Positions 1-6,760 of a stretch of DNA of 9,176 nt are shown piece after piece (positions within the stretch are counted from its first letter, which is position 1; the number at the start of each line of letters is the position of its first letter). The notes below the pieces were generated by a model. It had not been told where the DNA came from and searched no databases. It saw nothing but the letters and a program-made list of their open reading frames with translations. The translations under genes and the position numbers were made by a program. This DNA comes from an uncultured Gemmatimonadales bacterium (GTDB lineage: Bacteria; Gemmatimonadota; Gemmatimonadetes; Longimicrobiales; Gaopeijiaceae). Where the stretch lies: positions 1-9,176 of the forward strand of contig CALJLC010000209.1 of the NCBI GenBank assembly GCA_937982605.1. The letters run 5' to 3'.

Positions 1-929
1 GCGCGGTCATCGACGACGTCGAGTCCGGCTGGCCCGATCACTTCGGGTCGACCGAGGAATTCGCGTGGCCGGTCACGCGGGCCCAGGCGCTCGATGCTCT
101 CGACGACTTCCTGGAGCACCGCCTCGCGCGCTTCGGGCCGTACGAGGACGCCATCGTGGAGGGCGAGCCGGTCCTGTACCACAGCCTGTTGAGCGTGCCG
201 ATCAACCTGGGTCTGCTGCACCCCCGCGAGGTGTGCGAGCGGGCGCTGGAGTGGGCGGCGGACCCCGACCACGGGGTGCCGCTGCAGTCGATCGAGGGCT
301 TCCTGCGGCAGATCCTCGGGTGGCGCGAGTTCGTCCACCACGTCTACCGCCGCCTCATGCCGGGTCTTCGGGAGGCCAACGAGCTCGGCCACGAGGAGGC
401 GCTGCCGGGGCCGTACTGGGGCGGTCACACGCGCATGCGCTGCCTCTCCCAGGCGGTCCGACAGCTCCAGCGGACCGGGCACACCCACCACATCCAGCGC
501 CTCATGGTGCTCGGCAACTTCGCGCTCGTGGCCGGCATCGACCCCCGGGAGCTCAACGACTGGTTCCTCGCCGCCTACGTCGACGCCCTGGACTGGGTCG
601 TCACCCCCAACGTCTTGGGCATGAGCCAGTACGCCGACCTCGGCGGCTTCACCTCCAAGCCGTACGCGGCGAGCGGGAAGTACGTCGACCGCATGAGCGA
701 CCACTGCGGGCGGTGCGCCTACGACCCGAAAGCCACCACCGGACCCGATGCCTGCCCGCTCAACGCGCTGTACTGGGACTTCATCGACCGGCACCTCGAG
801 CGGTGGAGCGCGCACCCCCGCATGGCCCTGATGGCGCGGAGCTGGGAGCGTCGCGACGAGGCCGAGCGCGAGGCCATCCGTGCCCGGGCGGCCGAGGCTC
901 TGGAGCTGATGCGCGCGGGGACTCTGTAG
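1..929 (+). CDS. Iron-sulfur photolyase / cryptochrome-related protein (PhrB/CryB family), 5'-truncated by window edge
   Basis: This is the FAD-binding C-terminal part of a light-dependent DNA repair flavoprotein. The reading frame is already open at base 3 and gives 308 visible residues. Family members are about 500 residues, so roughly 200 N-terminal residues lie outside the window; the GTG at 156 is an internal valine, not a start. The sequence shows the family's GWREFV segment, the HHIQRLMV segment that carries the active-site histidines, NVLGMSQYA and a YWDF stretch. The four expected [4Fe-4S] ligands are all present as Cys codons at 441, 705, 714 and 753. The last three form C-x2-C-x12-C, the spacing I recall for Agrobacterium PhrB. 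Characterised relatives repair (6-4) photoproducts and use FAD plus a lumazine antenna; the same activity here is inferred. An orphan cryptochrome-like photoreceptor role is the main alternative. Family assignment is firm, substrate less so. Confidence 0.93.
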   Translation, partial: AVIDDVESGWPDHFGSTEEFAWPVTRAQALDALDDFLEHRLARFGPYEDAIVEGEPVLYHSLLSVPINLGLLHPREVCERALEWAADPDHGVPLQSIEGFLRQILGWREFVHHVYRRLMPGLREANELGHEEALPGPYWGGHTRMRCLSQAVRQLQRTGHTHHIQRLMVLGNFALVAGIDPRELNDWFLAAYVDALDWVVTPNVLGMSQYADLGGFTSKPYAASGKYVDRMSDHCGRCAYDPKATTGPDACPLNALYWDFIDRHLERWSAHPRMALMARSWERRDEAEREAIRARAAEALELMRAGTL

Positions 930-955
930 CGCTTCGGCCGGTCCGCGCGGAGCGC
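929..955 (+). terminator. Hairpin directly after the photolyase stop codon, possible terminator without T tract
   Basis: Bases 929-936 (GCGCTTCG) pair with 948-955 (CGGAGCGC) as 8 bp with one G-T wobble around an 11-base loop. The hairpin starts on the last base of the TAG stop. No T run follows, so it is not a classical intrinsic terminator. It could protect the mRNA 3' end or assist Rho-dependent termination. Hairpins of this size arise easily in GC-rich DNA, so confidence is low. Confidence 0.3.
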
Positions 956-1001
956 CGCGACGGCCTGCGCCCCCCGAGCCCGATTCCCGGTAACTCCTTC
1001 G

Positions 1002-1037
1002 CGATCGTCGGAGGAGCAGTCCCGGTTCCGACGGTCG
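1002..1037 (+). repeat. 11-bp inverted repeat upstream of the efflux operon, candidate operator or leader hairpin
   Basis: The arm CGATCGTCGGA (1002-1012) and the arm TCCGACGGTCG (1027-1037) are complementary over 11 positions with one G-T wobble. They are separated by 14 bases. The repeat lies 25 bases before the preferred adaptor start at 1063, in the only spacer that could hold the operon's promoter and operator. RND operons are often controlled by a TetR- or MarR-type repressor binding such dyads, but no regulator gene is visible in the window. The repeat is seen directly; the regulatory role is inferred. Confidence 0.4.
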
Positions 1038-1048
1038 AATGACCTCAC

Positions 1049-1053
1049 AGGAG
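1049..1053 (+). promoter_or_regulatory. Ribosome binding site AGGAG that decides the adaptor start at 1063
   Basis: AGGAG ends 9 bases before the ATG at 1063, which is good Shine-Dalgarno spacing. The in-frame ATG at 1054 directly abuts it, which is too close. The upstream in-frame ATG at 1039 has its nearest purine-rich match, GGAGGAG at 1010-1016, 22 bases away, which is too far. This favours 1063 as the true start. Confidence 0.6.
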
Positions 1054-1062
1054 ATGACGGGC

Positions 1063-2199
1063 ATGGGTATAGAGGGTGGCAGGATTGGGAAGAGCGTCCG
1101 GTCCGCGGCGTTGATCGTGTTCGTGGTCGCGACCGGGGGGGCTCTGGTGGTCTGGAAGACGGCGCTGGCCCAGGACGCGGCCGCCGCGGCGGCGGGGCAG
1201 CCCGAGCCGATGGAGGTCGTGGCCGAGGCGTTCGTGAGGGAGTACGAGCACCGCGAGGTCACGACGTCGATCGGGACGGTGCTCGCGACGCGCTCGGTGA
1301 CGCTTCGCAACGAGGTGCCCGGGACCGTCCGCGAGGTGGATCTGGTTCCGGGTCGGGTGGTGGAGGAAGGGGAGGTGCTCGTGGCGCTCGACGTCTCGGT
1401 CGAGGAGGCCGAGCTCGCGGCGCTCCGGGCCCGCGCCGAGCTGGCCGAGGCGACGCTCGGCCGCTTCGAGCGGATGGCGTCCCGGCAGGCGATCTCGGCG
1501 ATCGAGCTCGACAACGCACGGGCCGACCGCGACGTCGCCTTCGCCGAGATCGAGCGGGTCCAGGCGATCATCGCCCGCAAGACGATCCGCGCGCCGTTCC
1601 GGGCGCGCGTCGGGCTGGCCGACGTGCATCGCGGGCAGTTCCTGGAGTCGGGCACGCTCCTGACGACGCTGCAGGGTGTGGACGACGCGGTCCACGTCGA
1701 CTTCAGCGTGACGCAGTCCGTGGCGTCGACGCTGACGCCCGGCCAGCGCGGGGAGGGGGTGGCGGGGGGGGAGTCGCGGCCGGCGATCGCGGCGCGCGTC
1801 TCGGCGATCGACGCCCGCGTGGATCCGACCACGCGCAGCGCGATGGTCCGGGTGAAGATCGAGCAGGCCGACGGTCAGCTCGTGCCCGGCGCGTCGGTGC
1901 GGGTTCGTGTCCCGGTCGGCCCGGCGCGCCGCGTGGCGCTGGTCCCGGCGAGTGGGCTGCGCCGGGGGCCCGCGGGCGATCACGTCTGGATCCTCGAGCC
2001 CGGCAACGCCGGGGAGCTGCGCGCCCACGCCCGACCCGTGCGCGCGGGGCCCATGGTCGGTCGCGAGGTGGTGATCCTCGACGGGCTGCGGGCGGGTGAG
2101 CGCGTGGCGGCGGCGGGATCCTTCAAGCTCCGCGAAGGCGTCATGGTCTTCGTGGAGGGCGCGGACGCCGCAGCGACCGCCGCGGGCGGGGAGGGGTGA
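1063..2199 (+). CDS. RND efflux periplasmic adaptor subunit (membrane fusion protein, HlyD/AcrA family)
   Basis: This protein bridges the inner-membrane RND pump and the outer-membrane channel in the periplasm. From ATG 1063 it is 378 residues, a normal length. Residues ~11-36 are a hydrophobic export segment ending in an ALA-QD signal-peptidase-like site; without cleavage it would act as an anchor. Two lipoyl half-motifs (~78-112 and ~172-206, the second including TIRAPF) flank a short alpha-helical hairpin (~113-171). A beta-barrel follows (~207-285, including the family's DARVDPTTR stretch), then a membrane-proximal domain (~288-365) with a GLRAGERV turn. There is no lipobox cysteine, unlike AcrA or MexA. 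It is the first gene of a three-gene operon, and its stop lies 4 bases before the pump start. The start could instead be ATG 1039, adding 8 residues. The substrate cannot be read from the sequence. Confidence 0.92.
   Translation: MGIEGGRIGKSVRSAALIVFVVATGGALVVWKTALAQDAAAAAAGQPEPMEVVAEAFVREYEHREVTTSIGTVLATRSVTLRNEVPGTVREVDLVPGRVVEEGEVLVALDVSVEEAELAALRARAELAEATLGRFERMASRQAISAIELDNARADRDVAFAEIERVQAIIARKTIRAPFRARVGLADVHRGQFLESGTLLTTLQGVDDAVHVDFSVTQSVASTLTPGQRGEGVAGGESRPAIAARVSAIDARVDPTTRSAMVRVKIEQADGQLVPGASVRVRVPVGPARRVALVPASGLRRGPAGDHVWILEPGNAGELRAHARPVRAGPMVGREVVILDGLRAGERVAAAGSFKLREGVMVFVEGADAAATAAGGEG
2188..2196 (+). promoter_or_regulatory. Ribosome binding site of the RND pump gene
   Basis: The purine run GGGGAGGGG lies at the end of the adaptor coding sequence and directly abuts its TGA stop. 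Its GGAGG core (2190-2194) is 9 bases before ATG 2204. This supports 2204 over upstream in-frame starts such as 2096, which lie within the adaptor gene. The layout favours translational coupling of adaptor and pump. Confidence 0.7.
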
Positions 2200-2203
2200 T
2201 CCC

Positions 2204-5200
2204 ATGCGTGCGTTCACCGACGTCTTCATCCGGCACCCGGTGCTGGCCGTCGTGGTCAACCTGGTGCTGGTTCTCGTGGGATGGCGGGCGATCGACAGCC
2301 TGCCCGTGCAGCAGTACCCGAAGCTCGAGAGCTCGTCGATCATCGTCTCGACGGTCTACTACGGCGCCAGCGCCGAGACCGTCCGCGGCTTCCTGACGAC
2401 CCCGATCGAGCGGGCGGTCTCCGCCGTGAACGGCGTGGACCACATCGAGTCGGTCAGCCGCGCGGGCCTCAGCACCGTCACGATCCGCCTCAAGCTGGAC
2501 CACAGCGCCACCGCCGCCCTGGCGGAGGTGACGGCGCGGCTCCAGCAGGTCCGCTCGGACCTGCCCCCGGACGCCGAGCCGCCCGCGGTGGAGGTCCAGC
2601 GCAACGACCGGCCGTACGCCTCCTTCTATCTGAGCTTCACCTCGAAGGAGCGGTCGATCCCGGCCGTCACCGACTGGCTGACGCGCACGATCCAGCCTCA
2701 GCTCTCCACCGTCGAGGGCGTACAGCGGGTCTCCTTCGAGGGAGGCCAGCAGATCGCCATGCGCGTCTGGATCGATCCGGACCGGCTGGCGGAGCGGAAC
2801 CTCTCGCCCGGCGACGTGCACGCTGCGCTGCAACGCAACAACTACCTCGCGGCGGTCGGGCAGACGAAGGGCGAGCTGATCCAGGTCAACCTCCTCGCCG
2901 ACACGGACCTCCGCACGGAGGAGGAGTTCCGCGACCTCATCGTGTGGGAGCGCGACGGAGCCATCGTCCGTCTGCGCGACGTGGCGCGCGTGGAGCTCGG
3001 CGCCGAGGAGGCGCAGCTCGTCGCGAAGCACAACCACGACGAGGGCGTGTACCTCGGCGTCTGGCCGCAGGTCGGGTCGAACGAGATCGACGTCGCCAGG
3101 CGGCTCTACGCCGAGATGGATCGGCTGCGCCCGACGCTGCCGGCCGACATCGACATGCAGATGGCGTACGACGGCACCGTCTTCATGCAGGACGCGCTGA
3201 AGGAGATCACGAAGACGCTCGCCGAGACGATGGCGATCGTGGCGCTGGTCGTCTTCCTCTTCCTCGGCTCGGTGCGGACGGCGCTCGTGCCGCTGGTGGC
3301 GATGCCGATCTCCCTGATGGGCGCCTCGGTCGTCATGCTCGTGGCCGGCTTCTCGCTGAACCTGCTCACGATCCTCGCGATCGTGCTGTCGGTGGGGCTG
3401 GTCGTGGACGACGCAATCGTCGTGGTCGAGAACGTCGAGCGGCACGTCCGGCTCGGTCGCTCGCGGGTCGAGGCGGCGCTCGTGGGCGCACGCGAGCTGC
3501 TCGGGCCGGTCATTGCCATGACGATCACGCTGGCCGCGGTCTATACGCCGATCGGCTTCCAGGGCGGTCTCACCGGCTCGCTCTTCCTCGAGTTCGCGAT
3601 CACGCTGGCCGCGGCGGTGGTCGTGTCGGGTCTGGTGGCGGTGACGCTGTCTCCCGTGATGAGCTCGCGCATGGTGCACCCCGGCGGACGCGAGACCCGT
3701 CTCACGCGGACGGTGAACCGGGGCTTCGAGGCGGTCCGCGCACGGTACGCGCGCATGCTCGACGGGGCGCTCGAGATGCGCTGGGGCATCGTCGTGGCGT
3801 CACTGCTCGTGACGCTGGCGGCATGGCCCCTCTACGAGGGGTCGCGCCGGGAGCTGGCACCCGTCGAGGACCAGAGTCACATCGCCTTCTTCCTGGAGGC
3901 GTCGCCGGACGCGTCGCTGGAGGCGGTGGACCGGGCCACGCACGACGTCATCGACCGGGTCACGGCGTTCGACGAGGCCCGGTTCATGTGGTCGCTCTCC
4001 GCGAACTGGGGCGGCTTCGGCGGGATGGTGACCGAGGACTGGCACGATCGCGAGCGCACGACGGAGGAGATGTACGGCGAGGTGTACGGGGCCGTTTCGA
4101 CGATCCCGGCGCTGCGGGTCTTCCCGCGCCTCGAGCCGCCGCTTCCCACGCCCGGAATGTACGACGTGGAGCTCGTGCTCCAGAGCGACCTGCGGCCCGA
4201 GCAGTTCCTCCAGACCGTGGGTCAGGTCGTCGGAGCGGGCTGGCAGAGCGGGAAGTTCCTCTACGTCGACACCGACCTGAAGATCGACCTGCCGGAAGCA
4301 CGGGTCGTCCTCGACCGGGAGCGGATCGCGGACCTGGGCCTCGACCTCGCCACCGTGGGCCGGGAGCTGGGCACGCTCCTGGGTGGCGGGTACGTGAACC
4401 GCTTCAACCACTTCGAGCGGAGCTACAAGGTCATTCCCCAACTCGGGGACGAGCGGCGCGCCACCGTGGCGCCGCTCCTCGACCTCAAGATCCGCACACC
4501 GAGCGGCGAGCTGGTACCGGTCTCGACGTTCACCCGGATCGAGTCGACGACCGCGCCGCGCACGCTCAACCGCTTCCAGCAGCGCAATGCCGTTCGGGTC
4601 TTCGGCGGCGTCCAGCCTGGCGTGTCCAAGGACGAGGGCCTGCGCGTCCTCGAGGAGGCCGCCGCGGCGGTGGCTCCCCTGGGCACGGGCATCGACTACG
4701 CGGGCGAGTCCAGACAGATCCGGCACGAGTCGGCGGCGTTGACCAAGACGCTCGGCTTCGCGGTGGTGCTCATCTATCTCGTGCTGGCGGCCCAGTTCAA
4801 GAGCTTCCGGGATCCGCTCGTCGTGCTGCTCGGCTCGGTGCCGCTCGCGATCTCCGGGGCGCTCGTCTTCAGCTGGCTCGACCTGACCACGATCAACATC
4901 TACTCGCAGGTCGGGCTCATCACGCTCGTGGGGCTCATCGCCAAGAACGGCATCCTGATCGTGGAGTTCGCGAACACGCTGCGGGACCGGGGCGCGGAGA
5001 AGATGGACGCGCTCCGGGAGGCGACGCTCATCCGGCTGCGGCCTGTCCTCATGACGTCGGCCGCGACCGTCTTCGGGCACTTCCCGCTCGTGCTCGCCAT
5101 GGGGCCCGGGTCGGAGGCCCGGAACAGCATCGGCACGGTGCTGGTGTCGGGGATGGTCATCGGGACCGTCTTCACCCTCTTCGTCGTGCCGGTCTTCTAC

Positions 5201-5293
5201 TCGATCATCGCCGCGGAGCGCCGTCCGGTGCCCGTGGCCGAACCCGAACTTCCGGAGGCGGGCGCCGGCGCGCTCGGACTCGTGCATGCATAG
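2204..5293 (+). CDS. RND multidrug efflux transporter, inner-membrane pump (HAE1/AcrB-type permease)
   Basis: This is the proton-driven, trimeric inner-membrane pump of a tripartite exporter. The 1029 residues match the usual 1020-1050. It shows the RND plan: TM1 (~13-30), a large periplasmic porter loop, TM2-TM6 (~335-530), TM7 (~525-545), a second loop, and TM8-TM12 (~846-1010). The proton relay is intact: Asp402-Asp403 in LVVDDAIVVVENVER (TM4), Lys914 in GLIAKNGILIVEF (TM10), and Arg944/Thr951 in RLRPVLMTS (TM11). These correspond to AcrB D407/D408, K940, R971 and T978. The sequence style (LPVQQYP near the N-terminus, VVVENVER) fits the hydrophobe/amphiphile (HAE1) class rather than the CzcA heavy-metal class. 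The gene starts 4 bases after the adaptor and overlaps the channel gene by 8, so the three are almost certainly co-transcribed. The exported substrate is unknown; drugs, lipids, siderophores and secondary metabolites are all possible. Confidence 0.95.
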   Translation: MRAFTDVFIRHPVLAVVVNLVLVLVGWRAIDSLPVQQYPKLESSSIIVSTVYYGASAETVRGFLTTPIERAVSAVNGVDHIESVSRAGLSTVTIRLKLDHSATAALAEVTARLQQVRSDLPPDAEPPAVEVQRNDRPYASFYLSFTSKERSIPAVTDWLTRTIQPQLSTVEGVQRVSFEGGQQIAMRVWIDPDRLAERNLSPGDVHAALQRNNYLAAVGQTKGELIQVNLLADTDLRTEEEFRDLIVWERDGAIVRLRDVARVELGAEEAQLVAKHNHDEGVYLGVWPQVGSNEIDVARRLYAEMDRLRPTLPADIDMQMAYDGTVFMQDALKEITKTLAETMAIVALVVFLFLGSVRTALVPLVAMPISLMGASVVMLVAGFSLNLLTILAIVLSVGLVVDDAIVVVENVERHVRLGRSRVEAALVGARELLGPVIAMTITLAAVYTPIGFQGGLTGSLFLEFAITLAAAVVVSGLVAVTLSPVMSSRMVHPGGRETRLTRTVNRGFEAVRARYARMLDGALEMRWGIVVASLLVTLAAWPLYEGSRRELAPVEDQSHIAFFLEASPDASLEAVDRATHDVIDRVTAFDEARFMWSLSANWGGFGGMVTEDWHDRERTTEEMYGEVYGAVSTIPALRVFPRLEPPLPTPGMYDVELVLQSDLRPEQFLQTVGQVVGAGWQSGKFLYVDTDLKIDLPEARVVLDRERIADLGLDLATVGRELGTLLGGGYVNRFNHFERSYKVIPQLGDERRATVAPLLDLKIRTPSGELVPVSTFTRIESTTAPRTLNRFQQRNAVRVFGGVQPGVSKDEGLRVLEEAAAAVAPLGTGIDYAGESRQIRHESAALTKTLGFAVVLIYLVLAAQFKSFRDPLVVLLGSVPLAISGALVFSWLDLTTINIYSQVGLITLVGLIAKNGILIVEFANTLRDRGAEKMDALREATLIRLRPVLMTSAATVFGHFPLVLAMGPGSEARNSIGTVLVSGMVIGTVFTLFVVPVFYSIIAAERRPVPVAEPELPEAGAGALGLVHA

Positions 5294-6647
5294 ATCGTTG
5301 AAGCGGACGCTCCGCGGGGTCGCCGTCACCGCCGTCGTGGCGGTGGCGGTCCCCACGGCCGGTGCCGCGCAGGAGGTCGTCGACCTCGGGGGGACGTCGG
5401 ACCCGACCCTCGTGCGTCTGATCGAGGAGGCGCTGGGGGCCAATCCGTCCCTGGAGGCGGCGGAGGCACGGATCCGTGTCTCGCGCGCCGCGCGTACGAG
5501 CTCGCTCCTCGACCTGGCGCCGACGGTCACCGCAGTGGGCGGGTATACGCGGCAGCGGATGAGCGGGGCCGTCTTTCCGGGCCTGGTCGGTCGACTTCCC
5601 GACCAGGACGTGTGGGAAGCCGGCGTCCCGATGAGCTGGGACGTCGACCTCTTCGGGGAGCGACGCCGTACGCTGGCCGCCCGGAGCGGGCTGGTGGAAG
5701 CCGCGGGCTACGACGTCCGGGACGCCCGGGTCCTGCTGGCTGCCGAGGTGGCGGGCGGCTACGTGCGCCTTCTCGGAGCTCAGGACCGCCTCGCCGTCTC
5801 CCGGAGCAACGCGGAGAACCAGCGGCGCACGCTCGAGATCACCGAGGAGCGCCTCGCCGCGGGCCGCGGAACGGCGCTCGACCGCGAGCTGGCGAGTGCG
5901 CAGCTCAGCTCGACGCTCGCCGCGATCCCGGCGCTGGAGGCGGCGGTGACCGCCGAGCAGCACCGTCTCTCGACGCTGCTCGGGCGGGAGCCGGGAACGG
6001 TGGTGGAGCGGCGTGCGGACGAGCGGATCGTCTGGCCGCTGCCCCCCTCGCCGCCATCCGGGGAGCGCGAAGCCCTGCTCGGGGCGAGGCCCGACGTGGT
6101 GGCCGCGGAGCGACGTCTCGAAGCGGCCGGGGACCTCGTCGGCGCGGCCCGCGCCGCCTATCTCCCGAGAGTCTCCCTGCGCGGCGCGGCGGGGTACACG
6201 GCGAGCGCCTTCCACGGGATCGGAGACACCGGGACTCCGAGGTACGCGGTCGGCCCCGTGCTCTCCTGGCCGCTCCTGGACATCGGTCGAGTGCGCGCGG
6301 AGGTGGATCGGGCCAGGGCCGAACGCTCGGAGGCCGAGGCGCGGCACGAGTACGTCGTGCTCCAGGCGCGGTCCGAGCTGGCCACGGCCGAGGCCGCGTA
6401 CGAGCGAGCGCGGGAGCGCCTGACGCACCTGGAGGCGGCCGCCGAGGCGAGCGGTCGTGCCACGGAGCTGGCTCGACTCCGCTTCGCGGAAGGAGCCGGA
6501 GACTTCCTCGAGGTCCTGGACGCGGAGCGGCGGCTCCTGGAAGCGGAGGACCGTCTGGCCGACGGTCGGACGGCGGCGGCCGACGCGCTCGTGTCGGTGT
6601 ACCGGGCGCTCGGCGTGGAGTGGTGGAGCCGCGGTTCGGGACTCTGA
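5286..6647 (+). CDS. TolC/OprM-type outer-membrane efflux channel (OEP family)
   Basis: This is the outer-membrane exit duct of the tripartite pump, expected to work as a trimer with a beta-barrel and a long periplasmic helical tunnel. It has 453 residues, normal for the family. Residues 1-28 are a signal peptide (basic MHRSLKRTLR, then a hydrophobic core, then TAGAAQ). Two OEP repeats follow (~40-230 and ~265-440), both rich in alanine/arginine coiled-coil helices. The NodT/OprM hallmark ARPDVVAAERRLEAA occupies ~267-281, and FLEVLDAERRLLEAE lies near the C-terminus. There is no lipobox cysteine, so unlike OprM it should not be acylated. ATG 5286 lies inside the pump's last codons (ATGCATAG overlap) with no good Shine-Dalgarno nearby; GGAGG at 5254-5258 is 27 bases away. 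Translation is therefore probably coupled to the pump. A TTG at 5298 is a weaker alternative start. Confidence 0.93.
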   Translation: MHRSLKRTLRGVAVTAVVAVAVPTAGAAQEVVDLGGTSDPTLVRLIEEALGANPSLEAAEARIRVSRAARTSSLLDLAPTVTAVGGYTRQRMSGAVFPGLVGRLPDQDVWEAGVPMSWDVDLFGERRRTLAARSGLVEAAGYDVRDARVLLAAEVAGGYVRLLGAQDRLAVSRSNAENQRRTLEITEERLAAGRGTALDRELASAQLSSTLAAIPALEAAVTAEQHRLSTLLGREPGTVVERRADERIVWPLPPSPPSGEREALLGARPDVVAAERRLEAAGDLVGAARAAYLPRVSLRGAAGYTASAFHGIGDTGTPRYAVGPVLSWPLLDIGRVRAEVDRARAERSEAEARHEYVVLQARSELATAEAAYERARERLTHLEAAAEASGRATELARLRFAEGAGDFLEVLDAERRLLEAEDRLADGRTAAADALVSVYRALGVEWWSRGSGL

Positions 6648-6654
6648 GTCGGTG

Positions 6655-6685
6655 CCCCCCTCGCCCCCGCCGGGAGCGAGGGGGG
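6655..6685 (+). terminator. Strong GC hairpin ending the efflux operon, without T tract
   Basis: CCCCCCTCGC (6655-6664) pairs perfectly with GCGAGGGGGG (6676-6685). After one C-A mismatch, the inner loop can add three more C-G pairs (6666-6668 with 6672-6674) around GCC. The stem starts 7 bases after the channel gene's TGA, a typical terminator position. The sequence after it, ACGACCCGCG, has no T run, so release may need Rho or may rely on stem strength alone. The structure is clear; the terminator role is likely. Confidence 0.7.
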
Positions 6686-6749
6686 ACGACCCGCGAGCCC
6701 AGGCAGCACGGGGCGTCCGGAGGTGAAAGGGGCGACGCGCGCCGGGGGG

Positions 6750-6755
6750 TATTAC
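6750..6755 (+). promoter_or_regulatory. Possible -10 element (TATTAC) positioned for a leaderless transcript
   Basis: In otherwise GC-rich DNA, a small AT-rich patch, TATTACTGTAG, sits directly before the ATG at 6761. TATTAC resembles a sigma-70 -10 box and would place the transcription start at about 6761, the A of the ATG. I see no convincing -35 match at 15-19 bases upstream. The call is tentative. Confidence 0.22.
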
Positions 6756-6760
6756 TGTAG

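Noticed and set aside
65..1042. Open + frame overlapping the photolyase and running into the adaptor leader
   Set aside because: Its translation is Arg/Pro/Ala-rich low-complexity sequence with no family features. The overlapping frame encodes a clear photolyase.
1033..1044. Short palindrome GGTC-GAAT-GACC around ATG 1039
   Set aside because: Only 4 bp per arm and expected by chance in this composition; it overlaps the longer repeat.
2096..2203. N-terminal extension of the RND pump from ATG 2096
   Set aside because: The extra residues lie inside the adaptor gene and are unlike any RND N-terminus. ATG 2204 has a good ribosome site and starts the standard MRAFTDVFIRHP-type N-terminus.
1045..2343. 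432-codon open frame on the - strand opposite the adaptor
   Set aside because: His/Arg/Asp-rich shadow of a high-GC3 gene; no recognisable domain, and the + frame is a clear adaptor.
2141..3679. 512-codon - strand open frame opposite the pump
   Set aside because: Antisense shadow of the RND coding frame, with charged low-complexity translation.
2281..5301. 1006-codon + frame parallel to the pump gene
   Set aside because: Out-of-frame shadow, extremely rich in Arg/Gly/Ala/Pro; the other frame holds all RND motifs.
3800..5530. 576-codon - strand open frame opposite pump and channel
   Set aside because: GC-driven antisense frame crossing a gene boundary, with no domain.
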